Assembly (NCBI RefSeq): GCF_963678635.1
Contig: NC_087070.1
Coordinates: forward strand, 13,736,539 to 13,800,538
DNA: 64,000 nt
Reading direction: 5' to 3'
DNA from: Symsagittifera roscoffensis
Taxonomy: Eukaryota; Xenacoelomorpha; Acoela; Convolutidae
This document shows positions 38,634-52,100 of the stretch, one piece after another. The translations under genes and the position numbers were made by a program. The notes below the pieces were generated by a model. It was given only the letters and a program-made list of their open reading frames with translations. It made no database searches and was not told the origin of the DNA. Every line of letters starts with the position of its first letter. Within the stretch, counting starts at the first letter, position 1.

Positions 38634-39110
38634 TTAGCAACTAATATCATAACTCTTTGTGCGTATCTTTTGACCCTTTCGTCACAATTAGTATGTCATC
38701 AAGGTGGGCAAACGTGGTTTCACAGTTTGTGAGTGTAAGATCAATAGCTTTTCAAAATTCGGCTGGCGTACCCGTGAGGCAATAAAATCAGTCTGGAACT
38801 GGTATGTTCCTGTTGCTTTGCCCCCATCAAGCTGAAATTGCATTGATTTCTTCTTTCGATATCCAGCGGGGTTTGTGAATATGCGTAACGTAGATCAAGT
38901 GTCGAGAATAGTGTTTTCTTTTCTTCTTCCGTCTTAATTATTTGTGTGCAATATTGTCCTACAACAGTTCATTATTGGGCATTTGATATTCATTTTTGTG
39001 TTTTAATTTTCATGTGTTTATTATTATTTTTCTTGGAATCTAATGTTAGTTTCACCGTCTGATCCTTCTTGACGGTTATGACGGTGGGGCTGATGAATTC
39101 TTTGTCCAAA
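38634..39110 (-). pseudogene. Ty3/gypsy reverse transcriptase relic, copy 1
   Basis: The minus strand encodes FISPTVITVKKD (near 39080-39105), FSTLDLRYAYSQTPLD (near 38870-38910), QCNFSLMG, then TLTNCE and LDDILIVTKG (near 38670-38700). The last corresponds to the Y-x-D-D active-site block, here H-L-D-D. Frame changes occur between these blocks and one stop follows the last. The segment is repeated at 41034-41510. Confidence 0.85.
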
Positions 39111-39557
39111 CGCTATGAAAAAATATTCGATGCAAATCTAAGGTTGTTATCAGAGGAAAACAATCAGTATGTTGGGTTAGATATTCTCAAACTTGATGGC
39201 TATAAAATTAGTTTGCTTATGTTTTGCACCATTGGTTGCGAGCATAACTTAATTCAATTGCTGATGCCATTAACTTCCGGCAACGGCTATTGGGGATCTG
39301 CGCTTCAATCATTGGTTGTATAAAACATCTCTAGTAGAAAAAATAACTTTCTTATTATCAACCGCGAAAGGCTCTCACGCCATTCATGGGAAGTAAGGAG
39401 TTCCACACAGCTTTGCAGATGGTCGGAGCAAAATTTTATAGTATTTGAGAAATAGTTGTTTATTCGAAGAGTTCCTTCTTGACTTCCCTGTACTGTTGGC
39501 CGTGACTTTGGCTCCTCGCTCCCACCAGCCGCTTCCATCTTTGCCTATCTTTGCCTA

Positions 39558-40326
39558 GATATCAACTTCTTGAATTCCAATCTAAAAAGATATTTTACCT
39601 CCGATCACTTTTTGGTAAAATTCTGGGGGTTTGAAAATTGCCAAATTTGCCATGTTGTGGACTAATTTCTGTGCGCTTTATAGACTTTATTCATAAGGCT
39701 GAGAGCGTAACACGAATTTTTTATGCGTGGCAAATTATCCCGCACCAAAAAATATCGTTCCAGATTGAAATGAGGCTAGCTAATTGGTCGTATTAGTTTC
39801 TTACGACTCAAATTTTTACACTTTGAAATTGTCCTGAAGCCCTGAATGTTCCGACTGACTTATAAAGTCTATGAAGCAGCAATATCTTGAACAACTTAAC
39901 GTAATAAAAAAAACTTTTTCTTTCATTTTAGTTTTTTTTTTGAAAATCATTCCATAAAAAACCAAGTGATAGGTTTTGCTCCTCTTAACAAACAAAATAT
40001 GGCTAAAAAGCTTCCTTGAACCAACTTCTAACGATTTACAAGACGGATTATTTCTCCGCTTACGCTTTAATAGCGCGAAATATGTCGCGCGTTAAATGTT
40101 TCAAATTGGCCAAACTCACAATGTTTAAACCCCCATCATAACTTTACCAAAAAAGATCACAGGTGAAATATCTTTTCAAATTTAGGCGTAGGACATCAAT
40201 AAATTTTGAATGATAAATAAAATATTGTCAAAAATGGCTAGTTAAAAAGGCGAAATTTGTCTGAAGAAAAAAACCCACCCCTAACACAATTATTCCGTTA
40301 CTTTCGTTACGAAAGTCGGAACAAAA
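39558..40326. mobile_element. Foldback (family A-derived) element, left-truncated copy
   Basis: The left half (39558-39830) resembles family A in plus orientation: aaaagatattttacctccgatcac, the gggggtttgaaaattgcc block. The right half (39831-40326) is family A in minus orientation, ending at the actttcgttacgaaagt hairpin and GTCGGAACA. Two head-to-head halves make a foldback structure. The left terminus present in the 42178 copy has been deleted. Confidence 0.65.
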
Positions 40327-40395
40327 AAGGACAATAGATGTCAAATCTCCGGTTTTTGAATCTGATTGAAATTTGAAGCACTTCCATTTATAATT

Positions 40396-41017
40396 ATTCA
40401 ACCGGCCAAAGTTTTTCATATCCAAATCAAGCCCTCAGGCTGCCATTTCTATGCATTATTGCTTATTTTGGTACTTCTTTCCCTAGGTTTTGACATGTTG
40501 AATGTTTGTTATTCTGCCACTCACTCTTGGCAGTTTCGACCGGCCGATACTTTTCATAATCAAATGAAGCCCTCATGCTGCAATTTCTATGCCGTATTGC
40601 ATATTTTTCTACTTCTTTCCCTTTGTTGTGACCTGTTGAATGTTTGTTATTCTTCCACTCACTCTTCAAAGTTTCAACCACCCTATAATTTTTGTATTCA
40701 ATTGAAACACTCATGCTGCTAATTCTATGACTCATTACATATTTTGTGATTATTTACCTTTGTTTTTATCTGTTAAATGTATTTTATACTGCTACTCACT
40801 CTTCGAAGTTTCAACCGGCTGATACTTTTCGTATCAAAATGAAGCCCTCATGTTGCTTTTTCTATGCCGTATTGCATATTTTTCTACTTCTTTCCCTTTT
40901 TTGTGACCTGTTGAATGTTTGTTATTCTTCCACTCACTCTTCAAGGTTTCAACCACCCTATACTTTTTGTATTCAATTGAAACACTCATGCTGCTGAACA
41001 CTCAATTGAAACACTCA
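40396..41017 (+). repeat. 138-140-bp satellite, short array
   Basis: About four units of the family that continues at 43143-52484, recognisable by ctgccactcactcttc, tttcaaccggccgatac, atgaagccctcatgctgc and tttgacctgttgaatg. The array ends abruptly in a partial duplication (ctcaattgaaacactcaaca) against the second Ty3/gypsy fragment. Confidence 0.85.
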
Positions 41018-41033
41018 ACACGTATGAATTTTC

Positions 41034-41510
41034 TTAGCAACAAATACAATAACTCTTTGTGCGTATCTTTTGACCCTTTCGTCACAATTAGTATGTCATC
41101 AAGGTAGGCAAACGTGTTTTCACAGTTAGTGAGTGTAAGATCGATAGCTTTTCAAAATTCGGTTGGCATACCCGTGAGGCAGTAAAATCCGTCTGGAACT
41201 GGTATGTTCCTGTTGTTTTGCCCCCATCAAGCTGAAATTGCATTGATTTCTTCTTTCGATATCCAGCGGGGTTTGTGAATATGCGTAACGTAGATCAATA
41301 GTGTCGAGAATAGTGTTTTCTTTTCTTCTTCCGTCTTAATTATTTGTGTGCAATATTGTCCTACAACAGTTCGATATTGGGCATTTGATATTCATTTTTG
41401 TGTTTTAATTTTCATTATTATTATTATTTTTCTTGGAATCTAATGTTAGTTTCACCGTCTGATCCTTCTTGACGGTTATGACGGTTGGGCTGATGAATTC
41501 TTTGTCCAAA
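41034..41510 (-). pseudogene. Ty3/gypsy reverse transcriptase relic, copy 2
   Basis: Near-identical to 38634-39110, with the same broken frames and a few substitutions. Because RNase H and integrase do not follow it, this copy came from duplication of an already decayed element, not from a separate insertion. Confidence 0.85.
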
Positions 41511-42177
41511 CGCTATGAAAAAATATTCGATGCAAATCTAAGGTTGTTATCAGAGGGAAACAATCAGTATGTTGGGTTAGATATTCTCAAACTTGATGGC
41601 TATAAAATTAGTTTGCTTATGTTTTGCACCATTGGTTGCGAGCATAACCTAATTCAATTGCTGATTCCATTAACTTCCGGCAACGGCTATTGGGGATCTG
41701 CTCTTCAATCATTGGTTGTATAAAACATCTCTAGTAGAAAAAATGACTTTCTTATTATCAACCGCGAAAGGCTCTCACGCCATTCATGGGAAGTAAGGAG
41801 TTCCACACAGCTTTGCAGATGGTCGGAGCTAAATTTTATAGTATTTGAGAAATAGTTGTTTATTCGAAGAGTTCTTATTGCGAAGGTTCTTATTGCTTCT
41901 ATATTGTTTCTCTATATCTTTATTGCTTCCAGAAATATTGATGCAGTTTTCTTTTCAGTCATCATCAATGGCGATTAATGAAAACCCCCTTCCCAAATGC
42001 CGTTACTGTTCCTTGCTCCTGACTTTGAAAAAGTTTTCTAGTCTTTTGTTGCGGTGTATTTCAGTTGCCGCTTCGCCCATTTCTTCACTCTCTTTTTCCG
42101 TTTTGGTTCACTTTTTATTTATTTGTGAACTTTTACAATTCTGCTACTTCGAATGTAACTTTTTCAGTAATGTAATT

Positions 42178-43074
42178 TTGTTCCGACATTTGAAGAAAAC
42201 GGAATATTTACGCTCGGTCTGGTTTTTTTTATTCAGTCAATTTTCACCGACCGATATAATAGTTTTCAACAAAATTTTTTATACTCCATTGAAGATATCA
42301 ACTTCCTGAGTTCAAATCTAAAAAGATATTTCATCTCCGATCACTTTTTGTAAAATTCTGGTGGTTTGAAAATTGCCAAATTTGCCATGTTCTGGACTAA
42401 TTTATGTGCGCTTTAAAGACTTTATTCATAATGCTGAAAGCGTAACATGAATTATTTCATGCGTGGCGAATTATCCCGCAAAACAAAATCGTTCCAGATT
42501 GAAATGAGGCTAGCTAATTGGTCGTATTAGTTTCGTACGACTCAAATTTGTACACTTTGAAATTATCCTGAAGCCCTGAATGTTCCGACTGACTTATAAG
42601 GTCTATGAAGCAGCAATAACTTGAACAACTTAAGTGTAATAAAAAAACAACTTTTTTCTTTAATTTTAGTTTTTTTTTGAAAATCATTCCCCCACATGCC
42701 ATAAAAAACAAAATGATAGATTATGCTCCAATAAACAATTACCTGAAATTATGGTAAAGAAGCTTTCTTGAACCAACGAACGATTTAGAAGACGGATTAA
42801 GCATCCGCTTACGCTTTAATAGCGCGAAATATATCGCGCGTTAATTGTTCCAAATTGGCCAAACTCACAATTTTAAAACCCCCATAACTTTACCAAAAAA
42901 CATCATAGGTGAAATATCTTTTCAAATTTAGGCTCAGGACAACAATAAATTTTGAATGACAAATAAAATATTGTCAAAAATGGCTAGTTAAAAAGTCCAA
43001 ATTTGGCTGAAGAAAAAGAACCTACCCCTAACACAGTTATTCCATTACTTTCGTTACGAAAGTCGGAACAAAAA
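42178..43074. mobile_element. Foldback (family A-derived) element, complete copy
   Basis: The left end is TTGTTCCGACATTTG followed by ggaatatttacgctcgg. The right end is the reverse complement of the normal family A terminus (actttcgttacgaaagtcgg then aaca). The left ~380 bp read as family A plus strand and the right ~500 bp as family A minus strand, so the arms can pair over several hundred bases with mismatches. The overlapping plus frame 41845-42309 is not a gene. Confidence 0.7.
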
Positions 43075-43142
43075 GGGATAACAGATGTCAACTCTCCAGT
43101 TTTTGAATCGGATTGAAATTTGAAGCACTTCCAATTATGATT

Positions 43143-46100
43143 ATTCAACCGGCCAAAATTTTTTATATCCAAATTAAGTCCTCAGGCTGCCATTTATATG
43201 CATTATTGCTTATTTTGGTACTTCTTTCCCTTTGTTTCGACATGTTAAATAATTGTTATTCTGCCGCTCACTCTTGGAAGTTTTGACCGGCTGATAGTTT
43301 TCATAATCAAATGAAGCCCTCATGCTGGAATTACTATGCCGTATTGCATACTTTTCTACTTCTTTCCCTTTATTGTGACCTGTTGAATGTTTGTTATTCT
43401 GCTACTCACTCTTCGAAGTTTCAACCAGCCTATACTTTTTGTATTCAAATGAAACCCTCATGCTGCTAATTATATGCCTCATTAGATATTTTTTGTGATT
43501 TTTTACTTTTGTTTTGATCTGTTGAATGTATATTATTCTGCTACTCACTCTTCGAAATTTCAACCGGCTGATACTTTTCTTATAAAAATGAAGCCCTCAT
43601 GTTGCTATTTCTATGCCATATTGCTTTATATTGTACTACTTTCCTTTTGTTGTGACCTGTTGAACGTTTGTTATTCTGCCACTCACTCTTCGAAGTTTCA
43701 ACCAGCCTATATTTTTCAAATCCAATTGAAGCCCTCATGCTGTCATTTCTTTGCATTATTGCTTATTTGCTACTTCTTTCCCTTTGTTTTGACCTGTTGA
43801 ATGTATCTTATTCTGCCACTCACTCTTCGAATCTTCAACCAGCCTATATTTTTAAAATCCAATTGAAGCCCTCAGGCTGTCATTTCTCTGCATTATTGTT
43901 ATTTGCTACTTCTTTCCCTTTGTTGTGACCTGTTGAATGTTTTTTATTCTGCCAGTCAGTCTTCAGAGTTTCAACCGGCCGATACTTTTCTTATCCAAAT
44001 GAAGCTCTCATGCTACCATTTCAATGCCTTATTGCATATTTTTCTACTTCTTTCCCTTTAATTTGACCGGTTGAATTTTTGTTATTCTGCCACTCACTCT
44101 TCTAAAATTCAACCGACCGATACTTTTCATATCCAAGTGAAGCCCTCATGCTGCCAATTATATGCCTCTTGCATACTTTTGTACTTCTTTGATTTTTTTT
44201 GAGCAGGTGAATAATTGTTATTTTGCCACTCACTCTTCCATGTTTCAACCGGCTGATTCTTTTCATATCCAAATGAAGCCCTCACGCTGCCATTCATATG
44301 CCTTATTGCTTTTTTTGTATTTCTTTCGTTTTCTTGTGACCTGTTGAATGTTTGTTATTCTGCCACTCACTCTTCGAAGTTTCAACCAGCCTATAGTTTT
44401 TGTATTCAAATGAAACCCTCATGCTGCTAATTCTTGCCTCATTACATATTTTGTGATTATTTACCTTTGTTTTGATCTGTTGAATGTATCTTATTCTGCT
44501 AGTCACTCTTCGAAGTTTCAACCGGCTGGTACTTTTCATATCTAATTGAAGTCCTCATGTTGCTATTTCTACGCCTCATTGCTTTTTATTGTACTCCTTT
44601 CCTTTTGTTGTGACCTGCTGAATATTTGTTACTCTGCCACTCACTCTTCGAAATTTCAACGAGCCTATTTTTTTGTATTCAAATGAATCCCTCATGCTGC
44701 TAATTCTATGCCTCATTACATGTTTGGTGATTATTTACCTTTGTTTTGATCTGTTGAATGTATCTTATTCTGCTACTCACTCTTCGAACTTTCAACCGGC
44801 TGATACTTTTCATATTCAAATTAAGCCCTCACGCTGCCATCCATACGCCTCATTGCTTTTTTTGTATTTCTTTCGTTTTCTTGTGACCTGTTGAATGTTT
44901 GTTATTCTGCCACTCACTCTTCGAAGTTTCAACCAGCCTATAGTTTTTGTATTCAAATGAAACCCTCATGCTGCTAATTCTTGCCTCATTACATATTTTG
45001 GGATTATTTGCCTTTGTTTTGATCTGTTGGATGTATCTTATTCTGCTAGTCACTCTTCCAAGTTTCAACCAGCCGATATTTTTTATATCCAAATGACTTT
45101 TCTATGCTTTATTGCATTTTTTTCTACTTCTTTCTCATTGTTTTGGCCCGTTGAGTATTTGTTATTCTGCCACTCGTTCTCCGAGTTTCAACCGACTGAT
45201 ACTTTTTATATCCAAATGAATCCCTCATGCTGCCATTTATATGTCTCGTGCATACTTTTGTTTTTCTTTCCCTTTGTTTTGACCAGGTGAATGTTTGTTA
45301 TTCTGCCACTCACTCTTCCATGTTTCAACCGGCCGATTCTTTTCATATCCAAATGAAGCCCTCACGCTGCCATTCATATGCCTTATTGCTTTTTTTGTAT
45401 TTCTTTCGTTTTCTTGTGACCTGTTGAATGTTTGTTAACCTGCCACTCACTCTTCGAAGTTTCAACCAGCCTATAGTTTTTGTATTCAAATGAAACCCTC
45501 ATGCTGCTAATTCTTGCCTCATTACATATTTTGTGATTATTTAACTTTGTTTTGATCTGTTGAATGTATCTTATTCTGCTAGTCACTCTTCGAAGTTTCA
45601 ACCGGCTGGTACTTTTCATATCTAATTGAAGTCCTCATGTTGCTATTTCTACGCCTCATTGCTTTTTATTGTACTCCTTTCCTTTTGTTGTGACCTGCTG
45701 AATGTTTGTTACTCTCCCACTCACTCTTCGAAGTTTCAACGAGCCTATTTTTTTGTATTCAAATGAATCCCTCATGCTGCTAATTCTATGCCTCATTACA
45801 TGTTTGGTGATTATTTACCTTTGTTTTGATCTGTTGAATGTATCTTATTCTGCTACTCACTCTTCGAACTTTCAACCGGCTGATACTTTTCATATTCAAA
45901 TGAAACCCTCACGCTGCCATCCATATGCCTCATTGCTTTTTATTGTACTTCTTTCGTTTTCTTGTGACCTGTTGAGTGTTTGTTATTTTGCCACTCATTC
46001 TTCGAATTTCCAACCAGCCTATTTTTTTTGTATTCAAATGAATCCCTCATGCTGCTAATTCTATGCCTCATTACATATTTGGTGATTATTTACCTTTGTT

Positions 46101-49100
46101 TTGATCTGTTGAATGTATCTTATTCTGCTACTCACTCTTCGAACTTTCAACCGGCTGATACTTTTCATATACAAATGAAGCCCTCATGTTGCTATTTCTA
46201 TGCCGTATTGCATATTTTTCTACTTCTTTCCCTTTGTTGTGACCTGTTGAATATTTGTTATTCTGCCACTCACTCTTCAAAGTTTCAACCACCGTATATT
46301 TTACATATTCAAATGAAGCCCTCTACTTGCTATTTCTATGCCTCATTGCTTTTTATTGTACTGCTTTCGTTTTCTTGTGACCTGCTGAATATTTGTTATT
46401 CTGCCACTCACTCTTTGAAGTTTCAACCAGCCTATAGTTTCTGTATTCGAATGAAACTCTCATGCTGCTAATTCTTGCCTCATTACACTTTTTGTGATTA
46501 TTTACTTTTGTTTTGATCTGTTGAATGTATCTTATTCTGCTAGTCACTCTTCGAAGTTTCAACCAGCCTATACGTTTCATGTCTAAATGAAGCCCTCGTG
46601 CTGCTATTTCTATGCCTTATTGCATATTTTTCTACTTCTTTTCCTTTAATTTGACCGGTTGAATTTTTGTTATTCTGCCACTCACTCTTCACAGTTTCAA
46701 CCGGCCATTAGTTTTCAAATCCAAATGAAACCCTCATGCTGTCTTTTCGTCTTTTCTATGCCTCATTGCATATTTTGTTCTTCTTTCCGTTTTTTTTTGA
46801 CCTAATGAATGTTTCTTATTCTGCCACTCACTCTTCGAAGTTTCAACCGGGCAATGTTTTTCACATCCAAACGAAGCCCTCATGCAGCCATCTCTAAGCC
46901 TTATTGCATATTTTTCTACTTTTTTCTCTTTGTTGTGACCTGTTGAATGTTTGTTTTGCTGCCACTCACTCTTCAAAGTTTCAGCCGGCCGATACTTTTC
47001 TTATCCATTTTAAGCTCCCAAGATGCCATCTCTAAGCCTTATTGCATATTTTTCTACTTTTTTCTCTTTGTTGTGACCTGTTGAATGTTTGTTTTGCTGC
47101 CACTCACTCTTCGAAGTTTCAACCAGCCTATACTTTTCATATCCAAATGAAGCCCTCATGCTTATAAATCTATGTCTCCTTGCATGTTTTGTGTTAATTT
47201 TCATTTATTTTGACCTGTTGAAAATTTAATACTCTGCCGTTTACTCTTCGAAGTTTCGACCGGCCGATATTTTCATATCCAAATGAAGCCCTCATGCTGC
47301 TAAATCTATGTCTCATTGCATGTTTTGTGATTATTTCCATTTGTTTTGGCCTGTTGAATGTTTGTATTTCTGCCACTGACTCTTCAAAGTTTCAGCCGGC
47401 CGATACTTTTCTTACCCAAATCGAGCTCCCATGAAGCCATTTCTAGGCCTTATTGCATAATTTCTACTTTTTTCTCTTCGTTGAGACATGTTGAATGTTT
47501 GCTGTTCTGCCACTCATTCTTCGCAGTTTAAACCCGCCGATAGTTTTAATTTCCAAATGAAGCCCTCATGCTGCCATTTCTATACCTCATTGCCTTTTTC
47601 CTACTTCTTTCTCTTTCTTTTGACCTGTTGAATGTTTGTTATTCTGCCACTCACTCTTCCAAGTTTCAACCGGCCGATACTTTTCATATCCAAATGAAGC
47701 CCTCATGTTGACATTTCTATGCCTCATTGCATATTTTTTCTACTTCTTTCTCTTGCTTTCGACCTGTTGAATGTTTGTTATTCTGCCACTCACTCTTCCA
47801 AGTTTCAACCGGCCGATACTTTTCATATCCAAATGAAGCCCTCATGTTGACATTTCTATGCCTCATTGCATATTTTTGTACTTCTATCTATTTGTTTTGA
47901 CCTGTTGAATGTTTGTATTTCTGCAACTCACTCTTAAAAGTTTCAGCCGGCCGATACTTTTCTTATCCAAATGAAGCCCTCATGCAGCCATCTCTAAGCC
48001 TTATTGCATATTTTTCTACTTTTTTCTCTTTGTTGTGACCTGTTGAATGTTTGTTTTGCTGCCACTCACTCTTCAAAGTTTCAGCCGGCCGATACTTTTG
48101 TTATCCAATTTAAGCTCCCAAGATGCCATCTCTAAGCCTTATTGCATATTTTTCTACTTTTTTCTCTTTGTTGTGACCTGTTGAATGTTTGTTTTGCTGC
48201 CACTCACTCTTCGAAGTTTCAACCAGCCTATACTTTTCATATCCAAATGAAGCCCTCATGTTGACATTTCTATGCCTCATTGCATATTTTTGTACTTCTA
48301 TCTATTTGTTTTGACCTGTTGAATGTTTGTATTTCTGCAACTCACTCTTAAAAGTTTCAGCCGGCCGATACTTTTCTTATCCAAATGAAGCCCTCATACA
48401 GCCATCTCTAAGCCTTATTGCATATTTTTCTACTTTTTTCTCTTTGTTTTGACCTGTTGAATGTTTGTTTTGCTGCCACTCACTCTTCAAAGTTTCAGCC
48501 GGCCGATACTTTTGTTATCCAATTTAAGCTCCCAAGATGCCATCTCTAAGCCTTATTGCATATTTTTCTACTTTTTTCTCTTTGTTGTGACCTGTTGAAT
48601 GTTTGTTTTGCTGCCACTCACTCTTCGAAGTTTCAACCAGCCTATACTTTTCATATCCAAATGAAGCCCTCATGCTGCTAAATCTATGTCTCCTTGCATG
48701 TTTTGTGATTATGTCCATTTGTTTTGGCCTGTTGAATGTTTGTATTTCTGCCACTGACTCTTCAAAGTTTCAGCCGGCCGATACTTTTCTTACCCAAATC
48801 GAGCTCCCATGACGCCATTTTTAGGCCTTATTGCATAATTTCTACTTCTTTCTCTTCGTTGAGACATGTTGAATGTTTGATGTTCTGCCACTCATTCTTC
48901 GCAGTTTAAGCCCGCCGATACTTTTCATTTCCAAATGAAGCCCTCATGCTGCCATTTCTATACCTCATTGCCTTTTTCCTACTTCTTTCTCTTTCTTTTG
49001 ACCTGTTGAATGTTTGTTATTCTGCCACTCACTCTTCCATGTTTCAACCGGCCGATACTTTTCATATCCAAATGAAGCCCTCATGTTGACATTTCTATGC

Positions 49101-52100
49101 CTCATTGCATATTTTTGTACTTCTATCTATTTGTTTTAACCTGTTGAATGTTGTTTTTCTGCAACTCACTCTTAAAAGTTTCAACCGGCCGATAACTTTC
49201 TTATCCAAATGAAGCCATCATGCTGCCATTTCTATGCTTTATTGCCTATTTTTTCTACTTCTTTCTCTTGCTTTCGACCTGTTGAATGTTTGTTATTCTG
49301 CCACTCACTCTTCCAAGTTTCAACCGGCCGATACTTTTCATATCCAAATGAAGCCCTCATGTTGACATTTCTATGCCTCATTGCATATTTTTGTACTTCT
49401 ATCTATTTGTTTTGACCTGTTGAATGTTTGTATTTCTGCAACTCACTCTTAAAAGTTTCAGCCGGCCGATACTTTTCTTATCCAAATGAAGCCCTCATGC
49501 AGCCATCTCTAAGCCTTATTGCATATTTTTCTACTTTTTTCTCTTTGTTGTGACCTGTTGAATGTTTGTTTTGCTGCCACTCACTCTTCAAAGTTTCAGC
49601 CGGCCGATACTTTTGTTATCCAATTTAAGCTCCCAAGATGCCATCTCTAAGCCTTATTGCATATTTTTCTACTTTTTTCTCTTTGTTGTGACCTGTTGAA
49701 TGTTTGTTTTGCTGCCACTCACTCTTCGAAGTTTCAACCAGCCTATACTTTTCATATCCAAATGAAGCCCTCATGTTGATATTTCTATGCCTCATTGCAT
49801 ATTTTTGTACTTCTATCTATTTGTTTTGACCTGTTGAATGTTTGTATTTCTGCAACTCAGTCTTAAAAGTTTCAGCCGGCCGATATTTTTCTTATCCAAA
49901 TGAAGCCCTCATGCAGCCATCTCTAAGCCTTATTGCATATTTTTCTAATTTTTTCTCTTTGTTGTGACCTGTTGAATGTTTGTTTTGCTGCCACTCACTC
50001 TTCAAAGTTTCAGCCGGCCGATACTTTTGTTAACCAATTTAAGCTCCCAAGATGCCATCTCTAAGCCTTATTGCATATTTTTCTACTTTTTTCTCTTTGT
50101 TGTGACCTGTTGAATGTTTGTTTTGCTGCCACTCACTCTTCGAAGTTTCAACCAGCCTATACTTTTCATATCCAAATGAAGCCCTCATGCTGCTAAATCT
50201 ATGTCTCCTTGCATGTTTTATGATTATGTCCATTTGTTTTGGCCTGTTGAATGTTTGTATTTCTGCCACTGACTCTTCAAAGTTTCAGCCGGCCGATACT
50301 TTTCTTACCCAAATCGAGCTCCCATGACGCCATTTCTAGGCCTTATTGCATATTTTCTACTTCTTCCTCTTTGTTGAGAGATGTTGAATTTTTGTTATTC
50401 TGCCACTCATTCTTCGCAGTTTCAACCGGCCGAAACTTTTCATTTCCAAATGAAGCCATCATGCTGCCATTTCTATGCTTTATTGCCTATTTTTTTTCTT
50501 TCTCTTGCTTTTGACCTGTTGAGTGCTGGTTATTCTGCCACTCACTCTTCCAAGTTTTAACCGGCCGATAACTTTCATATCCAAATGAAGCCCTCATGTT
50601 GACATTTCTATGCCTCATTGCAGGTTTTTCTACTTCTTTCTCTTTGTTTTGACCTGTTGAATGTTTTATTATTCTGCCACTCATTCTCCAAATTTTAACT
50701 GGCCGATACTTTATTTATCTAAATGAAGCACTCATGCTGCCATTTGTATGCCTTATTGCATATTTTTCTACTTCTTTCCCTTTAATTTGACCGGTTGAAT
50801 TTTTTTTTATTCTGCCGCTCACTCATCGAAGGTTCAACCGGGCAATATTTTTCACATTCTAACGAAGCCCTCAAGAAGCCATTTCTAAGCCTTATTGCAT
50901 ATTTTTCTACTTCTTTCCCTTGAATTTGACCGGTTGAATTTTTGTTATTCTGCCACTCACTCTTCCAAGTTTCAACCGGCCGATACTTTTCATATCCAAA
51001 TGAAGCCCTCATGCCGCCTTTTCTGTGCCTTATAGTACATTTTTCTGTTTCTTTCTCGTTGTTTTGACCTGTTGAATGTTTGTTTTGCTGCCACTCACTC
51101 TTCAAAGATTCAGCCGGCCGATACTTTTCTTATCCAAATCAAGCTCCCAAGATGCCATGTCTATGCCTTATAGCATATTTTCTACTTCTTTCTCTGTGTT
51201 GAGACATGTTGAATGTTTGTTATTCTGCCACTCATGCTTCGCAGTTTCAACCGGCCGATACTTTTCATTTCCAAATGAAGCCCTCATGCTGCCCTTTCTA
51301 TGCTTTATTGCCTATTTTTCTACTTCTTTCTCTTGCTTTTGACCTGTTGAATAATTGTTATTCTGCCACTCACTCTTCCAAGTTTTAACCGGTCGATAAC
51401 TTTCATATCCAAATGAAGCCCTCATGTTGACATTTCTATGCCTCATTGCATATTTTTGTACTTCTATCTCTTTGTTTTGATCTGTTGAATGTTTGTTTTT
51501 CTGCCACTCACACTTCCAAGTTTCAACCGGCCGATTCTTTCCTTATCTAAATGAAACCCTCATGCTGCCTTTTTTATGCCTTATTGCAAGTTTTTCTACT
51601 TCTTTCTCATGCTTTTGACCTGTTGAATGTTTGTTATTCTGCCACTCATTCTTCTAAGTTTCAACCGACCGATACTTTTCATTTTCAAAGGAAGCCCTCA
51701 TGCGGCCATTTATATGCCTTATTGCATTTTTTCTTTTTCTTTTTCTTTGTTTGGCCCATTGAATAATTGTTTTTCTGCCATTCACTCTTCCAAGTTTCAA
51801 CCAGCCGATATTTTTTATATCCAAATGACTTTTCTATGCTTTATTGCATTTTTTTCTACTTCTTTCTCATTGTTTTGGCCCGTTGAGTATTTGTTATTCT
51901 GTCACTCGTTCTCCGAGTTTCAACCGACTGATACTTTTTATATCCAAATGAATCCCTCATGCTGCCATTTATATGTCTCGTGCATACTTTTGTTTTTCTT
52001 TCCCTTTGTTTTGACCAGGTGAATGTTTGTTATTCTGCCACTCACTCTTCCAAGTTTCAGTCGGCCGATTTTTTTCATATCCAAATGAAGCCCTCATGCT

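Larger units (their letters stand above)
38634..41017. repeat. Local segmental duplication, copy 1
   Basis: Contains, in order, a Ty3/gypsy RT fragment, its upstream flank to about 39475, an inverted family A-like element ending near 40326, and the first units of the 138-140-bp satellite. The same order recurs at 41034-43760. The offset is 2400 bp over the RT part and about 2735 bp over the element part, because copy 1 lacks about 335 bp. Confidence 0.8.
41034..43760. repeat. Local segmental duplication, copy 2
   Basis: Second copy of 38634-41017, in the same orientation. It retains the full left end of the foldback element that copy 1 has lost, and then continues into the long satellite array. 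Confidence 0.8.

Noticed and set aside
41845-42309. 154-codon plus-strand ORF
   Set aside because: It crosses the border of the foldback element and unrelated flank, is T-rich and has no motif.
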